A stretch of DNA of 64,000 nt from an uncultured Sulfitobacter sp. (GCF_947499945.1 NZ_CANMQD010000003.1:104120-168119); one strand, 5' to 3'; shown: positions 26,875 to 36,587, numbered from the stretch's first letter. Numbers and translations are program-made. The notes: generated from the sequence alone by a model not told the origin.

Positions 26875-28439
26875 GGTGTCTTTTTCTCCCAATATGGTGC
26901 CCGCAGGTCTTTTTTCAGGATTTTTCCGATGGTGCTGCGGGGCAGGTGGTCGCGCAATTCAACGGCAGACAAGCGGTGGCTTTTGCCAAGGCGTGCATTG
27001 GCGGCGGCAAGGATATCATCGGCCGTGCGTGAGGCACCATCGCGCAGCATCACGAGCCCCAGTGGCGTCTCGCCCCACGCCTCGGATGGGATGCCAATCA
27101 CGGCAGCGTCGGTAACGTCCGCATCGTCAAGCAGCACCAACTCCAGGTCATTGGCAAAGATGTTGAGCCCGCCGGAGATGATCATGTCCTTCTTTCGGTC
27201 CGACAGCACCAGAAATCCGTCCGCATCAAACGACCCCATATCGCCTGAGCGGAAGTAGACCTCACCCTCGGCGTTTTGCCAGATATAGTCTGCTGTGAGG
27301 TCGTCGCGGCCAAAGTAACCCGCCATCATCGTAGGTCCGCGTCCGCAAATTTCGCCAACTTCGCCCTGCGCCACTTCATTTCCCTGCGCGTCTATCAGGC
27401 GGATGTCATTGCCGGGGGCCAACTGGCCTACCGTGTGCAGCTTTGTCGGATGCTCGTCAGCGACCAAAACAGTCACACCGCCCCCTTCGGTCAGGCCATA
27501 ATACTCAATGAGCTTGCCGGGAAACCGTTCAAGCACATCTGCTTTTACGTCTGCACGCAGCGGGGCAGAGGTCGAGAATTTGACCCGCATGGAGGATAGG
27601 TCGAATTGGCCGAAGTCAGGCACATCCATGATCCGTTTGTACTGTACGGGGACGAGCATGGTGTGTGTGATCCCCTCGGATTGTACGATCTCGAGGTATC
27701 CACGTGCGTCGAATTTTGGCATCAGATGGACCGTAGAACCACCAAAGAGCGTCGGTATGAACGACACAATCGTTGTGTTTGAATAGAGCGGCGTCGAGAT
27801 AAGCGTACGGGCGTTGTCATCATAGCCATTGGGCGAGACACGCTCCATCTGGGCGGCGCGCATTTGATGGTTGTGCAGTATGCCTTTGGGCGTGCCGGTG
27901 GTGCCAGAGGAATAGATCAGATTGAAAGCGTCCGACATCTCAAGCGGGATCATCGGGTCGGTGTCAGCGGCCGCGCTCACAACGGTTTCATAGTCGGCAA
28001 AGCCGTCACGTTTGAAATCAATAGCGAAACGTTCCAACGGCAGATTTGCGACAAACCCCTCAATCAACGGCGCATATTGCCCTGCCGCAAAAATCGCCTT
28101 GGACCCGCAATCCACCAGCATTTTCTTCAATGCCTCCGACGACGCCATGGAGGAAAGTGGGGTGACGCATCCGCCTGCCTTTACGATGCCGATAAAAAGC
28201 TCGGCGTAAGCGGCAGAGTTGGCCGAGAGGATTGCGATATTGTCCCCTTTGGTGAGGCCTATATCCAGCAGCAGGTTGGCGACCTGATTGGTGCGTGCAT
28301 CAAATGCGCCCCACGTGATCCGCTGCGTCCCGCACACAAGAGCGAGTTTCTGAGGATGTGTTGCAGCGTTCTCACGCAACCGGTCGATGATGGTTTCTGT
28401 CGGTGCTGTATCCGATTGTGGCGGGTTGATCGGGATCAT
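26871..28439 (-). CDS. AMP-forming acyl-CoA ligase
   Basis: A 522-aa adenylate-forming enzyme. The phosphate-binding loop is LIYSSGTTGTPKGILHNHQ, followed by EYYGLTEGGG (A5), FRSGDMGSFDADGFLVLSDRK (A7/A8) with GGLNIFANDLE, and the catalytic Lys near the end in RSTIGKILKKDL. I prefer the ATG at 28439; a GTG at 28448 overlaps the permease stop (GTGA) and is an alternative. It sits between the TRAP permease and the TPP enzyme, so it probably activates the imported acid. Which acid is not visible. Confidence 0.85.
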   Translation of the reverse strand: MIPINPPQSDTAPTETIIDRLRENAATHPQKLALVCGTQRITWGAFDARTNQVANLLLDIGLTKGDNIAILSANSAAYAELFIGIVKAGGCVTPLSSMASSEALKKMLVDCGSKAIFAAGQYAPLIEGFVANLPLERFAIDFKRDGFADYETVVSAAADTDPMIPLEMSDAFNLIYSSGTTGTPKGILHNHQMRAAQMERVSPNGYDDNARTLISTPLYSNTTIVSFIPTLFGGSTVHLMPKFDARGYLEIVQSEGITHTMLVPVQYKRIMDVPDFGQFDLSSMRVKFSTSAPLRADVKADVLERFPGKLIEYYGLTEGGGVTVLVADEHPTKLHTVGQLAPGNDIRLIDAQGNEVAQGEVGEICGRGPTMMAGYFGRDDLTADYIWQNAEGEVYFRSGDMGSFDADGFLVLSDRKKDMIISGGLNIFANDLELVLLDDADVTDAAVIGIPSEAWGETPLGLVMLRDGASRTADDILAAANARLGKSHRLSAVELRDHLPRSTIGKILKKDLRAPYWEKKTP

Positions 28440-28444
28440 GGTGC

Positions 28445-30439
28445 TCACGCTGTTCGGGGATCGGTTTGATTGGCCCGCCATGCCATATAAAACGGCACAG
28501 CACACAGCGCGGCCCCCGCAGCGAAGGAGCCAAGATAGCTCATGGGGAGAAGGGCCGTTTCAGGTTTGGCAATAAGCACACCACCGAAGAACAGCACAAT
28601 CCGCATGGGATAGGCCATGGCCCCCTCCAGCGGTCCGATAAGGCTGATGTAGCCTTGGAGTGCAGAAGAGATGACCGCCACACCGACCAGCGCAGATGCC
28701 AGAGCCACGGTCACTTCCCATGCAGGCGCCTGCCCGATAAGAGCAGGGTTTAGCACGAAGAAGAAGGGCGCGATATAGATCACCCCGCCAAGGCGCATGG
28801 CCTCAAAGCCTGTCGCAATCGGGTTTGATCCCGCCATGGTCGAGGCTGCAAAAGCACCCAGTGCCACAGGCGGCGTGATAAAGCTGACCATGCCCCAATA
28901 AAGGATGAAGAGGTGCACTGCGAGCTGGTTCAAACCACCCGCCTCAAGAGCAGGGGCCAGTACAACGGCAAGGAAGATGTAGCAGGCTGTAACTGTCATC
29001 CCCATGCCAAAGATAAACGCTGTCAGCGCACCCATAGCCAGCAGGACAAGCGTGTTGTCACCCGCCATAAATACCAGCTCATTCACCAGTGTCCCAGCAA
29101 GGCCGGTGGCCGAGAAGGAGCCGACGATCAGACCCACACCCAGCAGGATCGCAGTCAGTTCTGCCAGACCCATACCGACGCCGACAATCATATTGCCAAG
29201 GCGCTGTTTGTTTAGACGAAACCGTGCACGGAATTGGTTTACCACCAGCAAAAGTACAGTTGCGTAAAAGGGCGCGGAGGATTCCTGCCGCAGGCCAATC
29301 ATCATATACAGGAGCAGCGCAAAGACAAAGACATAGGGCCAGCCCTCAATCATAACTTCCTTGAGGCGCGGCAGGTCGGGCTTGGGCAAACCCTTTAATC
29401 CGCGCTTGGCCGAATAGGCGTCAATACCGGTGAACAGACCCCAATAGAAAAGGATGCTTGGGATCGCTGCCGCAAGTGCGATCTCGACATAAGGGCGCGA
29501 CAGGAAAGACGCCATGATAAAGGCGGTGGCCCCCATGATCGGCGGCATCAAAACGCCCCCAGTGGAAGCGCATGCTTCGGTCGCCGCAGCCGTCTTTGCC
29601 GAAAAACCCGTCTTGCGCATGGCAGGGATGGAGACAGCGCCGGTGGTCAGCACGTTTGAGATGACCGAGCCCGACATGGACCCCATAAAGCCGCTGGCAA
29701 AGATCGACACTTTGGCCGCACCACCGCGGTAGCCGCCGACCATGCCAAGGGCCAGATCGTTAAAGAACTGTCCGCCACCTGTGCGTTGTAAGACCGCACC
29801 AAACAGGATGAAGCCGATAACCACACCGCCAAAGGCTTTCATCGGAATGCCGAATGAACTTTCGGCGGAATAGATATGATAGGGGACCGTCTGCATGAAC
29901 GTGCTTTGGAAACCCGAAAACGGATCAGGGACGACTCCCGCAAAGGTCGGATAGAAGGCAAAGAACAGCACGATAAAGAAGAGCACCATGCCCCCTGCGC
30001 GCCGACAGGCCTCAAGCACGAGAAAGAAGAATACAACCGAGACATATTGCGCCGTCAGCGGCGCGGCATATTCCCAGCCAGAAGAAAGGTTTTGTTGTGC
30101 CGTTTGAACCAGATAGGCCGTGCATCCAAGTGCGGCTGCAAACAGTGCCCAATCCAGCAGAGAGGGCACACCGCCCTTTCCACCGCGCAGCTGGAAAATG
30201 AGGAAGCTCAAGGCGAGATACATCCCGCCGAGCAGATAGAGGTAGCGCCCTTCAATAAGAACGATGCCGAAAAGCTGGATGTTAAAGAGTTGATTGACCA
30301 CCAGAACCAGCGACAAAATCGTACCGATCACCACAACCCAACGCGCGGGCCCGGCCAAACGCTCTGCAGGCGTTTCACCGTCAATGGCGACTTGTTCGAT
30401 GCCTTTGGCATCAAGGGCGGCAGTGGCTTTATCGGTCAT
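28445..30439 (-). CDS. TRAP transporter fused permease (DctQM type)
   Basis: A 664-aa inner-membrane protein with about 16 or more hydrophobic segments. The first 160 residues correspond to the small DctQ subunit and the rest to the large DctM subunit (GGVLMPPIMGATAFIMASFL, FIFGMGMTVTACYI, FITPPVALGAFAAS). Fused permeases of this kind pair with TAXI binding proteins, and one lies upstream. It imports an organic acid with a sodium gradient. The stop overlaps the possible GTG start of the CoA ligase. Confidence 0.92.
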   Translation of the reverse strand: MTDKATAALDAKGIEQVAIDGETPAERLAGPARWVVVIGTILSLVLVVNQLFNIQLFGIVLIEGRYLYLLGGMYLALSFLIFQLRGGKGGVPSLLDWALFAAALGCTAYLVQTAQQNLSSGWEYAAPLTAQYVSVVFFFLVLEACRRAGGMVLFFIVLFFAFYPTFAGVVPDPFSGFQSTFMQTVPYHIYSAESSFGIPMKAFGGVVIGFILFGAVLQRTGGGQFFNDLALGMVGGYRGGAAKVSIFASGFMGSMSGSVISNVLTTGAVSIPAMRKTGFSAKTAAATEACASTGGVLMPPIMGATAFIMASFLSRPYVEIALAAAIPSILFYWGLFTGIDAYSAKRGLKGLPKPDLPRLKEVMIEGWPYVFVFALLLYMMIGLRQESSAPFYATVLLLVVNQFRARFRLNKQRLGNMIVGVGMGLAELTAILLGVGLIVGSFSATGLAGTLVNELVFMAGDNTLVLLAMGALTAFIFGMGMTVTACYIFLAVVLAPALEAGGLNQLAVHLFILYWGMVSFITPPVALGAFAASTMAGSNPIATGFEAMRLGGVIYIAPFFFVLNPALIGQAPAWEVTVALASALVGVAVISSALQGYISLIGPLEGAMAYPMRIVLFFGGVLIAKPETALLPMSYLGSFAAGAALCAVPFYMAWRANQTDPRTA

Positions 30440-30473
30440 GGGATCACTCTATGTCTGTAGCAGGACAGGGAAA

Positions 30474-30511
30474 ACCGGCCAACCCATAAGCAAATGCAAA
30501 GGCTGGCCGGT
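30474..30511 (-). terminator. hairpin between binding-protein and permease genes
   Basis: ACCGGCCA and TGGCCGGT form a perfect 8-bp stem with a 22-nt loop, 20 bases after the TAXI stop, followed by TTTTCC in the direction of transcription. It is a likely partial terminator or mRNA-stabilising element that keeps the binding protein in excess over the permease. Confidence 0.65.
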
Positions 30512-30530
30512 CTTATGGTCATGGCAAAGA

Positions 30531-31667
30531 TCAGAATACGATGGTGAAACCGCCTGCTTCAAGTGCATCGCGGCGCGCTTGGGTCCAAGCGGCCTCAAAG
30601 TCCTCTGGATCAGCAGCGACAGTCGCTTCCCATGCCGCAGCAAGGGCGGCCTGACGGGCAATCAGGGCGTCGTTGTGCGCCTGTGCATCATCGCTCCATA
30701 CACCTGCTTCGGTGTAATAGCGGATCGCACCTTCATGGTAGGGAACAACCCATTGCATGTTCTGCTTGTCGATGGACCAGCCGCCAATACCCGGGGAATT
30801 TCCGTCATACTTCGGGAACAGCTCAACCATCGCTTTGGTCATGTTGTAGACCAGATCGGCCTCCGTTGCTGCCATTGCCGTAAGAACGGGATAGGCATAG
30901 CCAGCGCCCTGATAACCGTCGGTGCCGTCAATTGTTGCACCAACCATCGCTTTGTTGATCTGGAAGAAGGGTGCGACAGATTGCAGACGCGCAAAGCCTT
31001 CTGTGTCTGCGGGATCAATCGGAGGCCAGAACAGCCCCCGCGGACCCGCTTCTGCCTCATAGGCTTTGCCGGAGTTGGTGGACGCGAATGCCGCATCAAC
31101 CTGACCTTCGATCAAACCTGTCCAGCTTGCACCGAATCCGCCGAAATCAACCCGCTCAACATCGTCCCATGTGAGGCCTCCATAGGCAAGGTAGGCCTCG
31201 GTGTTTACGTTAAGCGCAGGGGCGCCCACGATATAGGCAACGCGCTTGCCCTTGAGGTCAGCGTAGGTCTCGATGCCGAGATCGCCCGCGACACCAACCG
31301 ACAGGTTGATCGCGCCACCGTTATTGGCCATCAGCACGCGAATGGGCTGTGGACCCCAGTTTTCGGCACCAAAGTCGAACACGCCTTCTTGCGCCATATA
31401 GCTGCCGCCGACGCCTGTAGCGGAGAATTGCACGCGGCCCTGACGAAGGGGCTCGGTCCGCGAAATGTCGTTTTTGCCGGGCAGTACACGCAGGTTGACA
31501 CCTGCGGCATCCTGAAGGGCAGCACCGATGGCGACTGATTGGTTATAGCCAGCTGATCCTGTGCCATAGGCCGTCCAGCTCAGCTGCTTTGGCAGCTCGA
31601 AGTCCTGCGCCATGACCATCGTTGTCGATAGACCAAGTGCAGCGATTGAAGCAGTGATATAGTTCAT
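30531..31667 (-). CDS. TAXI family TRAP substrate-binding protein
   Basis: A 378-aa periplasmic protein of the TRAP-associated extracytoplasmic immunogenic (TAXI) family. A signal peptide (MNYITASIAALGLSTTMVMA, cut before QDF) leads to GTGSAGYNQSVAIGAALQ and GVGGSYMAQEG. The start is set by GGGAGG 6 nt before ATGAAC. It delivers the substrate to the fused permease encoded next. Its ligand is unknown; the neighbours suggest a carboxylate that is then activated by a CoA ligase. Confidence 0.92.
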   Translation of the reverse strand: MNYITASIAALGLSTTMVMAQDFELPKQLSWTAYGTGSAGYNQSVAIGAALQDAAGVNLRVLPGKNDISRTEPLRQGRVQFSATGVGGSYMAQEGVFDFGAENWGPQPIRVLMANNGGAINLSVGVAGDLGIETYADLKGKRVAYIVGAPALNVNTEAYLAYGGLTWDDVERVDFGGFGASWTGLIEGQVDAAFASTNSGKAYEAEAGPRGLFWPPIDPADTEGFARLQSVAPFFQINKAMVGATIDGTDGYQGAGYAYPVLTAMAATEADLVYNMTKAMVELFPKYDGNSPGIGGWSIDKQNMQWVVPYHEGAIRYYTEAGVWSDDAQAHNDALIARQAALAAAWEATVAADPEDFEAAWTQARRDALEAGGFTIVF

Positions 31668-31902
31668 ATTTCCTCCCAAGGATTTCCAGTCTTGCCTGCA
31701 TCTGTTGCGGCAATTCCGATCTGGCGGTTATGACATTTTGCGAAACATCAATCCGCCCTGTGGAACAACCTAGGAATCTTTGTTTGGATGAGTCAATAAA
31801 ACTTCCACCTAATCTGTCATCTTCGACGCGGAATTTGATCCATACGGAATGGGATGCCCGATCTATTCCAACATGCGGAACAAACTGCCCTTGGCAAGCA
31901 GT

Positions 31903-34065
31903 TCACAGGTCGAGGACAAGCCGTTTGGTTTTCGACCGCGAGCAGCAAACGGTAATTTGCGCGTTTGATGCTTTTTCAAGATCAGTTTGCACCAGATCGC
32001 GGTGATCAGGCATACCCTCGGTCACAGAGGTAAGGCAGGTGCCGCAAACGCCAGACTGGCATGAGACCTGGACGTGGATGCCATTCTCCTCCAGCTTTTG
32101 CGATATCGTCTCGCCGGGGTGGACCTCGAATGTTGTGCCCGACCTCTGGGCTACCACGGTAAATGGCGCGCCATCGGTATTCACTTCGGCGCCAAAGCGC
32201 TCCAGATGCACAGTGTTTGTGTCCCACCCATTTGTTACGGCTGAGTTTACGATGAAATCCATAAATCCATTTGGGCCGCAAACATAGAGATGGCGGTCGG
32301 GCGCAGCAGTGGCGAGAACAGCGTTAATATCCATTTTCTGATTGTCCGGCCCACTATCGATATGAATCTGGACCTTGTGCCCAAAGCGTCCCATCTCATT
32401 GGTGAAGGCCAGTCGATCTGCCGTGCGGCCACAGTAATGCATTTCCCAAGACGCACCTGCGGCCTCGAGCGCGTAGGCCATGTTCAGCATCGGCGTCACG
32501 CCAATCCCGCCTGCAAACAGGATGGTATGGGCCACCGCATTGCCCAGCGGAAAGTTGTTGCGCGGGCGACCAATCCTGATCTGCTGGCCTACTTCGAAAT
32601 CCGTGTGGATCGCAGTGGAGCCGCCACGCGATTTGGGATCAAGCAGCACCCCGATGCGGTATTTGCTGCGGTCAGCAGGATCACCCGTCAGGGAATACTG
32701 CCGGATGAGGCCCGATTTAACATAGACATCCACATGCGCCCCAGCGGCATAAGCGGGCAGGGGGCTGCCATCCGTGCTGGTCAGCTTTAACCCGATAATA
32801 TCCGTTGCCACATCGCTGCGGTTTGCCACGGTCACGTCGAGCCATGGGTTATCTTCTGGGGCTTCATCACTCGGCGCGTCCACCAAAACCTCGGCGGCCA
32901 GATGGACCTTCACAGGCATGCTGGCATAGGCGCGAATGGTATTGTTCATTGCCACCACAGGGGCGTCAGTCAGCTCAAACCGCTCCACACGGCGGCGCAG
33001 CGCCTCAATGAGCAGGATAATTTCGCGCCGCGCCAGATGCATGCCCATGCACATATGCACCCCTTGGCCAAAGCCCAGATGGTCATGCACGTCGCGTGTC
33101 ACGTCAAAGCGGTCTGGATCGGGAAACTTTCGATGATCGCGGTTGGCAGAGGCATAAATTACGATCACCCGCTTGCCTGCCGGAATGGCATGGCCCGCAA
33201 TCTCGCTGTCCTCAATCGCATAGCGGGTAAAGGCGCGGATGGGGGTCGCCATGCGTACCGCCTCCTCGACAGCATTGGGGATCAAACTGGCATCCTCACG
33301 GATCAAATCCCATTGGTCGGGTTGGTCGGCAAAGAACTTCACAATCTGCCCCGTTGTTGAGATGGTCGTATCAAGCGAGGGGTTGATATAATCGCGCATC
33401 AGTTGCGCACAGGTCTTGTAGGGGATACCCCGTTCCGCACCAACATCAAAAATACGCTTGGCCCAACCGCCTTCCTTGAGCTTTTCAGGGCGGCCATATT
33501 CGAGCAGGAAGTCACGCAGGTTTGTGAGGTCTTTGAAAGCCTGATCTGTGCGCGCATTCTCGGTCCCGAACAGGTTGAACGTGGCCGAAGCCCATTTGAG
33601 CATTTGTGCGCTGTCCACGGGCAGGCCTACCAACTCCGCCACAATGGTAACGGGCAGGAATTGGGCAAAATCGGCAATAGCATCAAACTCACCGCGTTGG
33701 CAGAGCGTGTCGATCAGACCGTTGGCAGCTTTCTCAAGCATCGGCTCGATCTCTTTGAGTGCTCCGGGTAGAAGCGGCTCGGATGTGACGGCGCGAGTGC
33801 GATCGTGCTCTGGCGGGTCGGAGTTGAGGGTGGAGCCGACAAGGATGTCGTTGACCTTCTGGATAGGCGAGACCCCGCGCGAGCTGACAAAGCGCAAGGG
33901 TTGGCGCAGCACTTCGCTCACCTCGTCATAACGGGCCAGCGCATACATGTCGTGCTGGGGCAGGTACACCACAGGTCCCAACTCGCGCAGCTGTGCGTAG
34001 ACAGGATAGGGGTCGAGGATGACTGCGTCGGAGTAGAAGTCGATATCGAGGCTCGGCGTTTTCAT
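31903..34065 (-). CDS. self-sufficient cytochrome P450-reductase-ferredoxin fusion
   Basis: A 720-aa soluble fusion. Residues 1-395 are a bacterial P450: I-helix SLDTTIS at 230-236 (the usual Ala-Gly before it is Pro-Ser), E268-x-x-R271, and heme Cys339 in FGQGVHMCMG. Residues about 405-620 are an FMN/NAD(P)H phthalate-dioxygenase-type reductase (RQYSLTGDP, FAGGIGVTPMLNM, YVCGPNGFMD). The C terminus is a plant-type 2Fe-2S ferredoxin with C669, C674, C677 and C707. The order P450-reductase-ferredoxin is that of P450RhF/CYP116B. The heme domain resembles benzoate-type CYP199 P450s. Its position among pca genes suggests oxidation or O-demethylation of an aromatic acid; that is inferred. It overlaps the SDR gene by 4 nt. 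Confidence 0.9.
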   Translation of the reverse strand: MKTPSLDIDFYSDAVILDPYPVYAQLRELGPVVYLPQHDMYALARYDEVSEVLRQPLRFVSSRGVSPIQKVNDILVGSTLNSDPPEHDRTRAVTSEPLLPGALKEIEPMLEKAANGLIDTLCQRGEFDAIADFAQFLPVTIVAELVGLPVDSAQMLKWASATFNLFGTENARTDQAFKDLTNLRDFLLEYGRPEKLKEGGWAKRIFDVGAERGIPYKTCAQLMRDYINPSLDTTISTTGQIVKFFADQPDQWDLIREDASLIPNAVEEAVRMATPIRAFTRYAIEDSEIAGHAIPAGKRVIVIYASANRDHRKFPDPDRFDVTRDVHDHLGFGQGVHMCMGMHLARREIILLIEALRRRVERFELTDAPVVAMNNTIRAYASMPVKVHLAAEVLVDAPSDEAPEDNPWLDVTVANRSDVATDIIGLKLTSTDGSPLPAYAAGAHVDVYVKSGLIRQYSLTGDPADRSKYRIGVLLDPKSRGGSTAIHTDFEVGQQIRIGRPRNNFPLGNAVAHTILFAGGIGVTPMLNMAYALEAAGASWEMHYCGRTADRLAFTNEMGRFGHKVQIHIDSGPDNQKMDINAVLATAAPDRHLYVCGPNGFMDFIVNSAVTNGWDTNTVHLERFGAEVNTDGAPFTVVAQRSGTTFEVHPGETISQKLEENGIHVQVSCQSGVCGTCLTSVTEGMPDHRDLVQTDLEKASNAQITVCCSRSKTKRLVLDL

Positions 34066-34868
34066 GTCTGGCCTCCCGAGAGGCGCAGCACAGAGAGGTC
34101 CATCGCGTCTGCTTGGTTAAACGCCCCCATGCCGCCGTCAATGGCGATATCCGCTCCTTTGAGCCAGTTTGACGCTGGCGACAGCACAAATGCCGCGATC
34201 TGTGCGATCTCTTCTGCTGTGCCGGGGCGTCCTGCACGGGCCACGTTCTTGGCCATTTTGTCACCGAATGCTTTTTGGAAATCCCCCAGTATCCCCGTCG
34301 ATATCCCACCCGGGCTGAGCGTGTTCACACGCAGTCCAAGTTTCACCATGGCCTCGGTCTCTGCGACCGCCCACAATATCACCGCCTCTTTCGTGAGGTT
34401 ATAACAGCGCGTGGCGTCTATCCCCTCGGTGGCAATGAAATCAGGCAACTGGTCGCGGTGCCGCAGAGCGGCCAGCCGCTTGACCTGTGCCGCACCTTCG
34501 CGCCAACCGTGGCCTGCGCGGCTCGCCATATGCAGGAGGGAACCGCCATCGCGCATGTGGGGCAGCATGGCATCGGTAAACGCACGGGTGCCAAGGAAAT
34601 TAACCTGCAAGATCGCCGCCTCCAAACCGTCACGCGGCGGCAGGCCTGCATTGTTACACAGCCCGTCCAGCGGCTCATCCACTGCCTTTGCAGCCGCCGC
34701 GATGCTGTCGGCATCATTGAGGTCGAGCGGGATGAACCGTGCAATATTCTCCTCAGTCTCGGTAATGTCAAAACCGATGACACGGTGCCCTTGGGACGTG
34801 AGGATACGCGCCAGTTCGGCCCCGATCCCGCTGGCAACGCCCGTAATCGCATAGGTAAGCTGGGTCAT
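34062..34868 (-). CDS. coniferyl-alcohol-dehydrogenase-like SDR
   Basis: A 268-aa short-chain dehydrogenase. The cofactor motif is TGVASGIG and the acidic residue after beta-2 (IGFDITE) indicates NAD. The catalytic motif is YNLTKEA, preceded by SLLHMASRAGHGW. The large insertion before the Tyr (AAQVKRLAALRHRDQLPDF) is typical of CalA-like coniferyl-alcohol dehydrogenases. It sits between the P450 fusion and the arylsulfotransferase-like gene, which fits a role with lignin-type phenylpropanoids or benzyl alcohols. Confidence 0.75.
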   Translation of the reverse strand: MTQLTYAITGVASGIGAELARILTSQGHRVIGFDITETEENIARFIPLDLNDADSIAAAAKAVDEPLDGLCNNAGLPPRDGLEAAILQVNFLGTRAFTDAMLPHMRDGGSLLHMASRAGHGWREGAAQVKRLAALRHRDQLPDFIATEGIDATRCYNLTKEAVILWAVAETEAMVKLGLRVNTLSPGGISTGILGDFQKAFGDKMAKNVARAGRPGTAEEIAQIAAFVLSPASNWLKGADIAIDGGMGAFNQADAMDLSVLRLSGGQT

Positions 34869-34878
34869 ATCGGTTTCC

Positions 34879-35931
34879 TCATATCAAATCCTGAATGGCA
34901 GTGTCGGTCGCGGCATAGCTGCGCATGCGAAACAGCCAGTTGATGTGGCCAAATCTGGGGTGGTATCCTTTGACGGGGTTCACATAGTCCCAGACGATTT
35001 GCCCCTCGGGCGTCACTTCGAACAGGTTACCCTGTGCGCCTTCACAGATCAGCGTATTGCCCCCCGCAAGGCGCTGACACCCGCCGATGTGAGGCGAGTA
35101 AAACTGCATCGGGTTGTCTTTTTGCAGATAGCGCCAGACCACTTCGTTGGTGGTGGGATCAATCTCCCAGACCTGACTGTGATGCAGGTCGGGGGCGTAG
35201 ACGCCATTGGCAAAGATCAGGACATTGCCGTTCTCAAGGCGCTGTGCGTCATGCGGGCCGCCCAACGCGTCATTCTGAAATTGCCACAGCAACTCGCCTG
35301 TGCCGCGTTGAATCAGGAAGGTCATGTTGAGCGACTTGCTACAGACCAGAACCGTACCATCATCTAGCGGATGCAGCGTGTTGAGGTGACCCGCTGACCA
35401 GCGGTTCGCATTGCGGTGCATGCGGCGCAACGCAGGCGGCAGGGCGTCTGTGTGCCACTCCCAAACAACCTCACCCACTTCGTTCACTTCGCGAATACAC
35501 TCGCCGTACATGCCTTCAGGCAGTTGGCTGTCTGGCACGCCGCCAGTGAAATTAGCATCGGTGGTTAGGTTCGGATCGGTATAGGCGATATAGATCGCGC
35601 CGCCATTCGGCAGGCGACGAGCATCATGATGCTGGTAGGGGTCGCAATGCTCCCAAACGATTGTGCTATCTCGGTCCCGTTCGCGCATCATGCCGCTGGT
35701 GGTAAGGGGAACACCCTTGGGCGCTGCGCAGACTTCATTCGAGAAGAGATTACCATTAGGCAGCAGGTAGCAAAAATGCGTCAGCCCAAGGTCGTTGCTC
35801 CATCGGTGCACAACTTCGCCCCGCGGATTGATCAGAAATGCGGCGTCGGATCCGAACGGCGCGATCATGACATGCCCCACTTCGGACAACGCTGCGTCGC
35901 GCTGTCTGAGACCGATGGTAAGATGTTGCAT
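34879..35931 (-). CDS. arylsulfotransferase (ASST)-like beta-propeller protein
   Basis: A 350-aa protein of the arylsulfotransferase family, with repeats such as GEVVHRWSNDLGLTHF, VVWEWHTDALPP and GTGELLWQFQND. No signal peptide is seen, unlike periplasmic AssT, so the reaction may be cytoplasmic and not necessarily sulfate transfer. His residues in SAGHLNTLHPL and GGPHDAQRL are candidates for the active site. It lies 41 bp after pcaG and 10 bp before the SDR, in the same operon. Confidence 0.72.
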   Translation of the reverse strand: MQHLTIGLRQRDAALSEVGHVMIAPFGSDAAFLINPRGEVVHRWSNDLGLTHFCYLLPNGNLFSNEVCAAPKGVPLTTSGMMRERDRDSTIVWEHCDPYQHHDARRLPNGGAIYIAYTDPNLTTDANFTGGVPDSQLPEGMYGECIREVNEVGEVVWEWHTDALPPALRRMHRNANRWSAGHLNTLHPLDDGTVLVCSKSLNMTFLIQRGTGELLWQFQNDALGGPHDAQRLENGNVLIFANGVYAPDLHHSQVWEIDPTTNEVVWRYLQKDNPMQFYSPHIGGCQRLAGGNTLICEGAQGNLFEVTPEGQIVWDYVNPVKGYHPRFGHINWLFRMRSYAATDTAIQDLI

Positions 35932-35972
35932 GTCCGGTCTCCTGCTCTTGGTTACAAATTGGCGCGATTGGA

Positions 35973-36587
35973 TCAGATGTCGAAAAAGATCGTCTCGTTC
36001 GGCCCTTGCAGGTGAATGTCGAAGCGGTAGGTCCCGTCTGCCTGCTTTTGCGCGAGCAAAGTGGGGATGCGATTTTGATGCTCGATCCGTGTCAGGATCG
36101 GGTCGGCGGCATTTGCCTGCTCCTCATCCGCGAAATAGATGCGGCTGTGCAGGCCGATGTTGATGCCGCGTGCCACGATCCACGCGGTGATGTGGGGCGC
36201 TTGCATGCGGCCATCGGGGAAGGGGACAGCACCGGGTTTGACAGTTTCAAAAGTGAACTCGCCAGTGTCCATATCACCCGCCGAGCGGCCCCAGCCGGTG
36301 AAGTTGGGATCAGGCGTGCCGCGTGTCTCATTAGCCGACGGGAACAACCCCGCCGCGTCAGGCTGCCATATCTCGATCATCGCGTCGCGCAGCGGGGTGC
36401 CAGTGCCATCAAACACGGTCCCTTTGATCGTGATCTCGGTCCCCTGAACAGGCCCCGTTTTCATGGATGTACCGAGGTCGCCACCATACATATTGAGGCC
36501 CGTGAAGTTAGGCGTGCAGCCAATATGGACGTAAGGGCCAGCAGTTTGGCTCGGGCTTTCGCGCAAGTAATCCATCTTTTGTACCAT
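35973..36587 (-). CDS. pcaG: protocatechuate 3,4-dioxygenase alpha subunit
   Basis: A 204-aa alpha subunit of the intradiol enzyme that cleaves protocatechuate to 3-carboxy-cis,cis-muconate. Family segments are QTAGPYVHIGC, GTEITIKGTVFDGTGTPLRDAMIEIWQPDAAG and GRMQAPHITAWIVARGINIGL. The gene follows pcaH by 2 nt. Confidence 0.95.
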   Translation of the reverse strand: MVQKMDYLRESPSQTAGPYVHIGCTPNFTGLNMYGGDLGTSMKTGPVQGTEITIKGTVFDGTGTPLRDAMIEIWQPDAAGLFPSANETRGTPDPNFTGWGRSAGDMDTGEFTFETVKPGAVPFPDGRMQAPHITAWIVARGINIGLHSRIYFADEEQANAADPILTRIEHQNRIPTLLAQKQADGTYRFDIHLQGPNETIFFDI

